A stretch of 25,942 nucleotides of DNA from NCBI GenBank assembly GCA_900542675.1, contig UQOT01000020.1, positions 1 to 25,942 on the forward strand. Reading direction: 5' to 3'. This document shows, one piece after another, positions 14,745-21,542 of this stretch. The stretch comes from an uncultured Eubacteriales bacterium (lineage in GTDB: Bacteria > Bacillota > Clostridia > Monoglobales > Monoglobaceae). Both the position numbers and the translations under genes were made by a program. Under the pieces are notes generated by a model. The model worked only from the letters and a program-made list of their open reading frames with translations. It was not told the DNA's origin and did not search any database. Position 1 is the stretch's first letter; the number at the start of each line of letters is the position of its first letter.

Positions 14745-17341
14745 TAATTGCTGCTTGCTATGCTTCTATCCACCACGGCGGCGATTTCGGCACGGGTGGC
14801 GGTGTTTCTTGGTGAAAACGTTCCGTCGCCGTTGCCCTGCATTATTCCGTTTGCCGTGCAGTACATTACGCCCTCTACCGCCCAGTCGCTTATCATATAT
14901 GTGTCGCTGTAACGTAGCTGTATCGCCCACGCGCCTGCGGGTCCGCTGCCCTTTGCGCTCAGGTATCTGTAAAACATCGTCGCCATCTCCTCACGCGTTA
15001 TGCTGAGGTCGGGCGCAAATGTTCCGTCGCCCATGCCGTTTACAACCTTGTTCTTAAACGCCCAATCGACGGCGTCGGTGTACCACGTATTCTGCGGCAC
15101 GTCGTAAAAAGGTGTGTATGCCGTGGTCTTTGGCGACCCCTCCATACGATAGAGTATCGTAACCATCATAGCTCTTGTGGTCTCGGAGTCGGGCTCAAAG
15201 GTCGTTGCGCTCGTGCCGTTCATCAGCCCCATATCATATACCGCGTAAACATTGTCATAATACCAATCCCAAACGTGAACGTCGGTGAACGGTCTATTCG
15301 GCTTCGGCGTAACCGCTGGGTCGTAGGTCGGACGCGGAGTATATGTCGGAAGCGGTGTTCTTGTCGGTCTAGGCGTGGGCGTGGTGTTCGTGCTGAGTCC
15401 CGAGTTTGGAGTGCTGCCATAGTACTTTGCGGTTACGGTGACATACGCCTCGCCCGCGGGCATAATGAACTTACCGCCCGAGCCGACTGAAACGCCGTTA
15501 ACGCGCACATCGGTAATTTTAGCCGGAGCCAAAAGATACGGTGTTACCGACACGATATCTCCCGCCATAAGGCTGAGCGGCTCGCCCGCCTTAATTTCGC
15601 TCTCGATGAGCTTATCGTTTACGTAGACAAAAACTCCGACATTTTCCGCCGCCGCGCCTGTAATCGAGACACTGAGCGGGTATTTTTCAAATTGCTTTTT
15701 AAGGTACTGAACCGCTCGGCTCAGCTCGCCGAATTTTTCGATTGCGTCAGCCTCAGCCGCTGTGCTCTGCGCGGTTTTAAGGGTATTCAGCGCCGCCTCG
15801 GCTGACTTTAGCGATTCCTCGGCATTCTTTGCCGCAGCGGTCTGCGCATCGGTATAATTTGCGTCCGCTGCGCCCAAAACTTCAAGCAAATACGCGGCAG
15901 AGTCGGCGTATACAGCCTCGGCATCCGCAATCAGCTCATCGCCGCTCTCGGGCGTAAATTCTATGCTTACAGTGACGTTGCCGATAGGCATAGTGAATAT
16001 ATATTCGTTTATGTCACCCGCGAGAATGACCGATTGACCGCCTTGAACTGCGGCGAAAATCTCGCCCTTTGTATAGCCGAAATCCTTATCAAACCAAAGT
16101 CTTACCTGCTCGCCCGGTGCGGCGAACGCCTTGTCGGTATAAAGCCTTCCGTGCGCGTTCTCGGTTAAAGTTATCGCATACTCTCCCGGTGCGCCAACGT
16201 CCTGCACATCAGGAGAGGCAAGCGGAATATAAATCGGTGAACCTGAAGGTGCTATGCTCGGTTCTGCCGACGGAACTGCGCTTGCTTCCGCCGAAGGTAC
16301 TGTACTCGCTTCCGCTGACGGAATTACACTCGGGTCTGCCGACGGCGCTGTGCTCGGTTCTTCCGAAGGTAATATACTCGCTTCCGCTGACGGAGACGCA
16401 CTCGGTGCGGGGCTTGCGCTGACGGAAGCCTCGGCTGCGTACGCCTTGGTGGTATTTGGTTGTATTCTTTCGGTCAAATGGCAGGTTGAGGTATGCCTCA
16501 GCACAACCGTATCCGTTTTGTTATTTGAAATATTGAGCGAGAGCTCTCCGACCGTCTCGATATGCGGCAGAGAGCAGGACACCACACCCGTAGAGTTCGC
16601 AGAGGCATAAAATGTATTGCCGCTGACCTTGATTGTGCCCGAAATATTAGGCGATGCACTCACAGCGGGAGCCGCAGTTATAACAGGACCCCAAGTCGGG
16701 CTTACATTCGAACTTGCGGGCGCAGGACTGCCGCTCGGCTGCTGCGGCGCTGCCTCGTCCGAAATTCGGATATCGGAGCGCAAGACATAGAGCCTGCTGA
16801 AGTCATTGTCCGTTATCTCAAAGTCTGCATTGCCGACAGGGCGTGCGTCAACCGTGTAGTCGGGAATATACGACGTACCGGACTTAAAGGTACAACCCCT
16901 TACAACAAGACTGTTTGCGTTGTATACGGCAATGCCGCGGCCTATTTTATCGAATTTGCAGTCCTTGACCGTAAGCCGGGTCTCGCCGTTGCCGGTCGAT
17001 GAAATCTTCGCCTCAGAGCTTCCGCCCAAGCCCTCGAAATTAATGTTTCTAAGCTCAACGCGCGTGGTTTTGCCCGCCTCGGTCTCTATGACAATGCGCC
17101 CGCAAAGCTTGTGCCGCTGCCCGTCAATAACAACCGATGAGCCCGCGGGAATATTTATAACCTGCCCGCTGTCGGTCAAATCCTTATCAAGGCACCCGGA
17201 AACAGTCGGCTGCGCACTCGCCGAAGGAGACGGCGCCGCCTCCGCCGCGAATGCCGAAAGCGGCACAGCCGCCAAAGAAACAGCCGCAGCCGCCGCAATT
17301 AACTTATGAACTAACCCCTTTTTAATACTTAATTTTTTCAT
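14744..17341 (-). CDS. SLH-domain cell-surface protein with beta-helix and Ser/Pro-rich octapeptide repeats
   Basis: An 865-residue exported protein. A signal peptide (1 to about 33) has a basic start, an alanine/leucine core and a likely A-F-A cut. Residues about 45-200 show short repeated strands with VxxxNxxFxx and VxxCxF patterns, like a right-handed beta-helix. A Ser/Ala/Pro/Glu tract near 308-372 consists of octapeptide repeats. A beta-rich domain follows (ending F-T-M-P-I-G-N-V-T-V), then an alpha-helical segment near 460-540, and a Thr/Pro linker near 643-682. Three SLH domains lie at about 683-742, 743-808 and 809-865; such domains attach proteins to pyruvylated cell-wall polymers. 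The ATG has AGAGGGATT just upstream. Stop TAG is followed by a second TAG from the palindrome. The ligand or partner is unknown. Confidence 0.92.
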   Translation of the reverse strand: MKKLSIKKGLVHKLIAAAAAVSLAAVPLSAFAAEAAPSPSASAQPTVSGCLDKDLTDSGQVINIPAGSSVVIDGQRHKLCGRIVIETEAGKTTRVELRNINFEGLGGSSEAKISSTGNGETRLTVKDCKFDKIGRGIAVYNANSLVVRGCTFKSGTSYIPDYTVDARPVGNADFEITDNDFSRLYVLRSDIRISDEAAPQQPSGSPAPASSNVSPTWGPVITAAPAVSASPNISGTIKVSGNTFYASANSTGVVSCSLPHIETVGELSLNISNNKTDTVVLRHTSTCHLTERIQPNTTKAYAAEASVSASPAPSASPSAEASILPSEEPSTAPSADPSVIPSAEASTVPSAEASAVPSAEPSIAPSGSPIYIPLASPDVQDVGAPGEYAITLTENAHGRLYTDKAFAAPGEQVRLWFDKDFGYTKGEIFAAVQGGQSVILAGDINEYIFTMPIGNVTVSIEFTPESGDELIADAEAVYADSAAYLLEVLGAADANYTDAQTAAAKNAEESLKSAEAALNTLKTAQSTAAEADAIEKFGELSRAVQYLKKQFEKYPLSVSITGAAAENVGVFVYVNDKLIESEIKAGEPLSLMAGDIVSVTPYLLAPAKITDVRVNGVSVGSGGKFIMPAGEAYVTVTAKYYGSTPNSGLSTNTTPTPRPTRTPLPTYTPRPTYDPAVTPKPNRPFTDVHVWDWYYDNVYAVYDMGLMNGTSATTFEPDSETTRAMMVTILYRMEGSPKTTAYTPFYDVPQNTWYTDAVDWAFKNKVVNGMGDGTFAPDLSITREEMATMFYRYLSAKGSGPAGAWAIQLRYSDTYMISDWAVEGVMYCTANGIMQGNGDGTFSPRNTATRAEIAAVVDRSIASSN
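16254..16397 (-). repeat. 24-bp coding minisatellite (six units)
   Basis: Six consecutive 24-bp units encode octapeptides such as P-S-A-E-P-S-I-A, P-S-A-E-A-S-A-V and P-S-A-D-P-S-V-I in the SLH protein. Units differ mainly at a few positions, and 24 bp keeps the frame whatever the copy number. The antisense strand stays open with its own octapeptide period, producing a spurious ORF. Confidence 0.85.
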
Positions 17342-17410
17342 ACAATCCCTCTTTTCAAAAATCTTCTATACTAAATAAGACGAAAAAATTAAGTAAAAGT
17401 TCCCTGATTA

Positions 17411-17434
17411 AGAAAAAAATTCATACAACGTATG
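17411..17434 (-). terminator. Weak candidate terminator or palindrome in the 17342-17490 gap
   Basis: CATAC and GTATG (within 17422-17434) flank a 3-nt centre, and on the minus strand AATTTTTTTC follows. The stem is only 5 bp, so termination is doubtful. The rest of this 149-bp gap holds a degenerate relative of the GTAGGGG palindrome (about 17458-17485) right after the Big_2 stop, and AT-rich DNA. A poor promoter-like pair (TTTACT, 18 nt, TAGTAT) precedes the SLH gene. Confidence 0.35.
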
Positions 17435-17490
17435 GATCTACCCGCCTATCCGAAAACCGTAGGGGTGTATATGAATACCTCGGTGGTGCC

Positions 17491-18465
17491 TTAGGATACT
17501 CTTATAAATGCAAAATCGTTCGACGTTAAAACTATTTTCGAAATTACGCCTTCACTTGCATAAAATTCAACAACCTGACCGACAAGCTCATCGATTAGTG
17601 TCTGCTGCTGTTTGTCGTCAAGCTTTGAAACCTCGACAACCGCGTAATCCGAGTCGCTTTCCTTAGCCATTTCACGAATGGCGCTGCTCGGATTTTCGAC
17701 ATACAGACTATTATCTATATCATAAATTCCCGTCACACTTGCACTGTTGATAATCTGAAGCTGCGGCGGAACATTGTTAAATGAACTGTCTAACACCGCG
17801 CCGTTTAGCACGTACCCTATATCGGGCTTGACCGCGCGTTCTCTTATATGCAGAGCAACACAGCTTAAGCAGGAAGCGCCCGCTGCGTATACTAATACAT
17901 ATCCCGCGCCCTTTGCCGTAAGAAGACCGTTTTTGTCAATCTCGGCAAGTTCGGTCGGACTGCCGTCGGTATTGCACACGCTCCAGTTGACATCATCGCT
18001 GCTTTCTGCATATAACTGCAAATCTTCACCGACATATAATGATGTGGGAGAGGTTATCATACAGCTTGCACTGATGCCGCCGACAACTATATTTTCTACC
18101 TCAACCGGGCGGCAAAGCGGGGCGCAGCTTATACTGTCCCATAAAAAGAACTTCGCCGAATACTTTCCGGGCTCTGCGCGAAAATAACTGTAGTAAGCAT
18201 CGTCATTCACCGCAAAAACCGCACCGTCCTCATCATAGAGCACCGCGAAAAACATTGAATTATCGGGAAATCCTTCGTAATAAACCGAATAGTGTATCGT
18301 GTCATCGTCTTTGACGAATAATTCGGTAAGTCCGAAATAAGAATTTATAAAACTGGAATAATCCGCGTCCGTCTCAGCCGCGTATACCGGCGCAAAAGCC
18401 GTAGTCAAAATAATTATAAGCGCAAGATATGCGCAAAGCAATCTTTTGTTTTCTATAATTTTCAC
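17491..18465 (-). CDS. Exported protein with bacterial Ig-like (Big_2) domain
   Basis: A 324-residue protein with a signal peptide (charged N-terminus, hydrophobic 11-25, likely cut after V-Y-A at about 29). Residues 55-125 form a beta-rich region ending Y-S-A-K-F-F-L-W-D-S, a pattern common in secreted clostridial proteins. Residues about 133-207 fit a Big_2 domain: S-P-T-S-L-Y-V-G-E-D-L-Q-L, a W-S-V core strand and I-D-K-N-G-L-L-T-A-K-G-A-G. The C-terminal 110 residues are unassigned. No SLH, LPXTG or membrane anchor is visible, so it may be free or bound to another surface protein. The start is GTG, after AAAAGGATA and a GAGG directly preceding it. It begins 16 nt after immA, implying a shared transcript. 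Its function is unknown. Confidence 0.78.
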   Translation of the reverse strand: MKIIENKRLLCAYLALIIILTTAFAPVYAAETDADYSSFINSYFGLTELFVKDDDTIHYSVYYEGFPDNSMFFAVLYDEDGAVFAVNDDAYYSYFRAEPGKYSAKFFLWDSISCAPLCRPVEVENIVVGGISASCMITSPTSLYVGEDLQLYAESSDDVNWSVCNTDGSPTELAEIDKNGLLTAKGAGYVLVYAAGASCLSCVALHIRERAVKPDIGYVLNGAVLDSSFNNVPPQLQIINSASVTGIYDIDNSLYVENPSSAIREMAKESDSDYAVVEVSKLDDKQQQTLIDELVGQVVEFYASEGVISKIVLTSNDFAFIRVS

Positions 18466-18481
18466 CTCAATATTTATCCTT

Positions 18482-18958
18482 TTAATTTAATTTTTTCCTG
18501 TTTTTTATACTGTCGATTTTGATTTTGACAAGGGCTTCGTCGGTTTTAAGCTCGGCGGCGATTTGGGCGTGGGTGTACCCGTAGACGGTGGCGAGGTCTA
18601 TTATCTCGCGGTCAGCGAGCAATAAATCCGCGGCGAATAAATTTGCCTCGTACTCGGGTCTTAGGCTCATATCGTACAGCATAAAGTCACGCATTACCGT
18701 ACCCTCTGCAAGCTCGCCGTGGAGCAGTGCGTGACCTATCTCGTGCGCAAGTACTGCGCGGCTCTTGTGCTCCGGCAGATTGTTGTTTAAGATAATCACA
18801 CGCCTGCCTTTGATAATAGTGTACATTCCCGCGAGAGTCTTAAACTCATCGCTCCCGCGCACCATAATATTAAGCGCCTCTGCAATTTCAAACGGATTCA
18901 AAGTTCCGCAGCTGCGCTTTATTTCCTCAGTAAGTTCGTAAATTCTGTCGTCAGACAA
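18482..18958 (-). CDS. ImmA/IrrE family (M78) metallopeptidase
   Basis: A 158-residue protein with the zinc motif H-E-I-G-H-A-L-L-H-G (about residues 90-99) and a downstream E-Y-E-A-N-L-F-A-A-D supplying the third ligand glutamate. This is the ImmA/IrrE arrangement. Family members cleave XRE-type repressors, as ImmA does for ImmR in ICEBs1. The adjacent upstream XRE gene is the obvious candidate substrate, by inference. The start is TTG, chosen because GGAGG lies 9 nt upstream and no better codon exists. A heptamer repeat fills most of the 44-nt gap to the XRE gene. The C-terminal Lys-rich segment (I-K-N-R-K-K-L-N) is unremarkable. No integrase or other mobile-element gene is nearby. Confidence 0.88.
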   Translation of the reverse strand: MSDDRIYELTEEIKRSCGTLNPFEIAEALNIMVRGSDEFKTLAGMYTIIKGRRVIILNNNLPEHKSRAVLAHEIGHALLHGELAEGTVMRDFMLYDMSLRPEYEANLFAADLLLADREIIDLATVYGYTHAQIAAELKTDEALVKIKIDSIKNRKKLN

Positions 18959-18975
18959 TAAAAACTACCTCCAGC

Positions 18976-19018
18976 TATGTACAACCGCGTAGTCCCTATA
19001 CCCTAGTCCCTGGTTCCT
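18976..19018 (-). repeat. Repeat: TATGTACAACCGCGT module plus four heptamers
   Basis: TATGTACAACCGCGT (18976-18990) matches 21469-21483 at all but one base. Heptamers follow: AGTCCCT, ATACCCT, AGTCCCT, GGTTCCT (18991-19018). On the minus strand this is AGGGACT-AGGGTAT-AGGGACT, with three GGG runs separated by 4 nt. The XRE stop TAG (19005-19003) spans a unit junction, and the last residues VGTRD come from the array. The immA ribosome site begins just beyond it. Confidence 0.8.
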
Positions 19019-19383
19019 ACCTTAACCGCAAAGTAGGCTTCGGTGATGGCTTTCATTGCGGCGTCTAAATCCTCTTCGGGCAGTGAGCCGCCCGAGAAGA
19101 GTCCGCACACGCCGCCGATTAACTCCTCAACGTCGCGCATAGACTCTGCTCCGCCCTTCTTGTACGAGCTGAATATAAGCTCCTCGCCCTCGGTCAGCAG
19201 GTAGTTGACGTCAACGCCCAGCGCCTCGGCAAGCTTATAATATATATCCCGCTGTTTAGGGTGCATACCCGACAGCTCATAGTTCTGTACGGTCCTCACG
19301 GACACGCCTATCTTTGCGGCAAGCGCGCCTTGGCTTAAACCCTTGGCGCGCCTTGCACGTTTTAATTTTTCAGCAAATTTCAT
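19003..19383 (-). CDS. XRE-family helix-turn-helix transcriptional regulator
   Basis: A 126-residue regulator. Its N-terminal 65 residues are a Cro/C1-type HTH: L-K-R-A-R-R-A-K-G-L-S-Q-G-A-L-A, then I-G-V-S-V-R-T-V-Q-N-Y-E, ending V-D-V-N-Y-L-L. The C-terminal part is acidic and probably used for dimerisation or as a protease-sensitive tail. It begins 14 nt after thrS, without a strong Shine-Dalgarno, so it may be read from the thrS transcript. The immA-type protease follows, as in ImmR-ImmA regulatory pairs. The protein ends V-G-T-R-D, encoded by the heptamer repeat and nearly the same as the methyltransferase ending V-G-T-R-E. Target genes are unknown; the downstream surface-protein genes are candidates by position only. 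Confidence 0.88.
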   Translation of the reverse strand: MKFAEKLKRARRAKGLSQGALAAKIGVSVRTVQNYELSGMHPKQRDIYYKLAEALGVDVNYLLTEGEELIFSSYKKGGAESMRDVEELIGGVCGLFSGGSLPEEDLDAAMKAITEAYFAVKVGTRD

Positions 19384-19397
19384 ATTACATACACCGA

Positions 19398-21161
19398 CTA
19401 TACTCTGTCCTTTGTCTCTTTTAAAATCTTTGCTATAAACTCATCAAGCGGCATTACCGTTGTCTCGTCCGTATCTCTGTCGCGAACCGAGACGGTTCCG
19501 CTCTCGACTTCCTTCGCGCCGATAATCAGCATATACGGCACTCTGTCAACCTGACGTGCCTCGCGTATCATATAGCCTATCTTTTCGTTTCTCGCGTCAA
19601 GCTCTGTACGTATTCCTGCCGCGCGGAGCTTTTCGTAGACCTCTTTTCCGTAGTCCGCGCTCTTTTCGGACACAAGCAAGACCTTTGCCTGAACCGGAGC
19701 AAGCCATACCGGGAACTTACCTGCGAAATGCTCGGTCAGTATACCGATAAATCTCTCGATTGAGCCGAAACATACGCGGTGTATCATTATCGGGCGAACC
19801 TTTTCGCCGTGCTCGTCGACGTACTCAAGCTCAAAGTTCTGCGGCATCTGAAAATCAAGCTGTATAGTTCCGCACTGCCACGTTCTGCCGAGGCAGTCCT
19901 CTAAGTGGAAATCAATCTTCGGACCGTAGAACGCACCGTCACCCTCGTTGATTACGTAATCAAGACCGAGGCCGTTCAGTGCATCAATAAGACCGTTTGT
20001 CGCTGCCTCCCAGTCCTCGTCGCTGCCCATACTATCCTCGGGGCGTGTTGAAAGCTCTATCGAATACTTAAAGCCGAATTTTTCATACACCTGATTAATC
20101 AGGTTGATAACGCCCGCAATCTCGTCCGCTATCTGGTCGCGGCGCATAAAGATGTGCGCATCGTCCTGGTTAAAGCAGCGAACGCGGAACAGACCGTGAA
20201 GCGCACCGCGCAGCTCGTGGCGGTGAACCAAACCAATCTCGCCCACGCGCATAGGCAGCTCGCGGTAGCTGTGCGGACGGCTTGCATATACCATAACGCC
20301 GCCCGGGCAGTTCATCGGCTTTATGCAGTAGTCCTCGTCGTCTATTTTGGTTGCGTACATATTCTCTTTATAATGGTCCCAGTGACCGCTTGTCTCCCAC
20401 AGACGGCGGTTCATAATAAGCGGCGTCGAGACCTCGACATAATCCGCCTTTGTATGAATTTCACGCCAATAATCAATAAGCGCGTTTTTAAGCAGCATTC
20501 CCTTCGGCAAAAAGAACGGGAAGCCCGGCCCCTCGTCGCAGAACATAAACAGACCCATTTCCTTACCTATCTTTCTGTGGTCGCGCTTTTCGGCTTCCTC
20601 TATAAGCTTTAGGTAGTCGTCCATATCCTGCTGATTTTTAAACGCGATACCGTTTATTCTCGTCAGCATCTTGTTGTTCTTGTCCGCCTTCCAGTAAGCA
20701 CCCGAAAGACGCGTGAGCTTGAACGCTTTAAGCGCCTTTGTGTAGGTAAGGTGCGGTCCTGTACACATATCGACGTACTCGCCCTGCTTATAAAAGCTGA
20801 TTACCGCGTCCTCGGGCAGGTCGTCTATATGCTCGCGCTTGTACTTTTCGTTTCGCTCCTCCATATGCTTCTTAGCTTCGTCACGCGTGAGAGTGTACGG
20901 ACGGATGGGCAGATTTTCCTTAACAATCTTGCGCATCTCCTTCTCAATTGTCTCAAGATCCTCATCGCTCAGCTTCGTATCGCCGAGGTCGATATCGTAG
21001 TAAAATCCCTTCTCGGTCGCGGGGCCATAAGCAAAATCCGCGTGCGGGTACAAACGGCTGACCGCCTGAGCTAAAACGTGCGCCGCAGTGTGGCGGATAA
21101 CCTCAAGTTCCTTATCCGCTTCGCACTCTTTAACTGTTCCGTCGCTTAAAATTATCTTCAT
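19398..21161 (-). CDS. thrS: Threonyl-tRNA synthetase, TGS-less form
   Basis: Class II synthetase charging tRNA-Thr, 587 residues against the usual 635-645. The N-terminal TGS domain is missing: after M-K-I-I-L-S-D-G-T-V-K the protein passes within about 20 residues to the editing domain, which has H-T-A-A-H (HxxxH) and Y-V-D-M-C-T-G-P-H-L (Cys/His). Catalytic motif 2 lies in L-V-H-R-H-E-L-R-G-A-L-H-G-L-F-R-V-R and motif 3 in C-F-G-S-I-E-R-F-I-G. The core zinc ligand Cys sits in N-C-P-G-G. The C-terminal anticodon domain starts near W-L-A-P-V-Q. Start: ATG with AAGGAGAA 6 nt upstream. No T-box leader is recognisable upstream, although many Firmicutes thrS genes have one. Confidence 0.96.
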   Translation of the reverse strand: MKIILSDGTVKECEADKELEVIRHTAAHVLAQAVSRLYPHADFAYGPATEKGFYYDIDLGDTKLSDEDLETIEKEMRKIVKENLPIRPYTLTRDEAKKHMEERNEKYKREHIDDLPEDAVISFYKQGEYVDMCTGPHLTYTKALKAFKLTRLSGAYWKADKNNKMLTRINGIAFKNQQDMDDYLKLIEEAEKRDHRKIGKEMGLFMFCDEGPGFPFFLPKGMLLKNALIDYWREIHTKADYVEVSTPLIMNRRLWETSGHWDHYKENMYATKIDDEDYCIKPMNCPGGVMVYASRPHSYRELPMRVGEIGLVHRHELRGALHGLFRVRCFNQDDAHIFMRRDQIADEIAGVINLINQVYEKFGFKYSIELSTRPEDSMGSDEDWEAATNGLIDALNGLGLDYVINEGDGAFYGPKIDFHLEDCLGRTWQCGTIQLDFQMPQNFELEYVDEHGEKVRPIMIHRVCFGSIERFIGILTEHFAGKFPVWLAPVQAKVLLVSEKSADYGKEVYEKLRAAGIRTELDARNEKIGYMIREARQVDRVPYMLIIGAKEVESGTVSVRDRDTDETTVMPLDEFIAKILKETKDRV

Positions 21162-21220
21162 AACTATTCTCCTTAATGAATTTTTATATATCGATGTTGT
21201 ATATTACAATTTAAAATATT

Positions 21221-21236
21221 GCGCCCGTGCGGGCGC
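21221..21236. repeat. GC-rich palindrome GCGCCCG-TG-CGGGCGC
   Basis: A perfect 16-bp inverted repeat in the thrS upstream region. On the minus strand it is followed closely by AATATTTT. It may end transcription from the feoB side or be another small dispersed repeat. A second near-palindrome, TTGTATATTACAA, lies at 21197-21209 just before the thrS ribosome site. Confidence 0.55.
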
Positions 21237-21270
21237 GGGCTTTTCTGCGATTGCCACCGCGGGGTTGTTT

Positions 21271-21389
21271 GACCCGTTTCTTTTGACAAGGACAAAAGAA
21301 ACGGGTCAAGCCCCAAAGAAAAACGCTTGGTTCGGCGACGGCCTTCGTGCTGCGGGCGTAAACGCCCCGCGCCTATTCGACGCCACTCG
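21271..21389 (-). repeat. Composite hairpin repeat, copy B (upstream of thrS)
   Basis: GACCCGTTTCTTTTG (21271-21285) pairs perfectly with CAAAAGAAACGGGTC (21293-21307), and TT/AA extends the stem to 17 bp. Then come CCCCAAAGAAAAACGCTT, a GCCTTCG segment, the palindrome GGGCGTAAACGCCC, and GCCACTCG. The order equals that of copy A at 7594-7702. Where the stems differ (TTTCCT/AGGAAA versus TTTTG/CAAAA), both arms change together. The 21162-21542 gap has no credible gene: this repeat, the palindromes and the module array below account for most of it. Confidence 0.8.
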
Positions 21390-21440
21390 CCATAAAATAT
21401 ATTATGCCGCACACCCGTAAATTTTCCACACGGCAGCCCC

Positions 21441-21511
21441 CTACGTTCGCGGCGGGGGATGATACGCTTATGCACAACCGCGTAGTTCCTAATCCCTATT
21501 CTCTAGTCCCT
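21441..21511 (-). repeat. Three-module repeat downstream of feoB
   Basis: Module 1 is TACGTTCGCGG...GATGATACGC (21441-21467), recurring inverted at 23968-23994. Module 2 is TATGCACAACCGCGT (21469-21483), also at 18976-18990. Module 3 is four heptamers: AGTTCCT, AATCCCT, ATTCTCT, AGTCCCT (21484-21511). It starts 31 bp past the feoB stop. CCCCC (21437-21441) and GGGGG (21454-21458) could form a hairpin within module 1. Confidence 0.75.
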
Positions 21512-21542
21512 ATGTTATCACTACACGGGGATTTTGTCAATA

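Noticed and set aside
16254..16610. Plus-strand 118-codon ORF with an octapeptide period
   Set aside because: It is antisense to the SLH gene minisatellite; the period follows from the 24-bp repeat and there is no ribosome site.
18991..19018. Telomere-like or G-quadruplex element (GGGACTAGGGTATAGGG on the minus strand)
   Set aside because: Only three GGG runs are present, and the other heptamer arrays have fewer, so a stable three-tier quadruplex is not supported as the conserved function.
18482..19383. Integrative element or prophage marked by the XRE-ImmA pair
   Set aside because: No integrase, relaxase, att-like direct repeats or phage genes occur on either side; housekeeping genes flank the pair.
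21162..21300. T-box leader for thrS, prompted by a GGTGG on the minus strand
   Set aside because: The GGTGG is in CGCGGTGGCAATC, not the AGGGTGGNACCGCG order of a T-box, and no terminator/antiterminator follows before thrS.
21088..21475. ORFs on both strands in the thrS-feoB gap (plus 110 codons, minus 100 codons)
   Set aside because: They consist of repeat B and palindromes, and the plus-strand one also overlaps the thrS 5' end; no domain or ribosome site.
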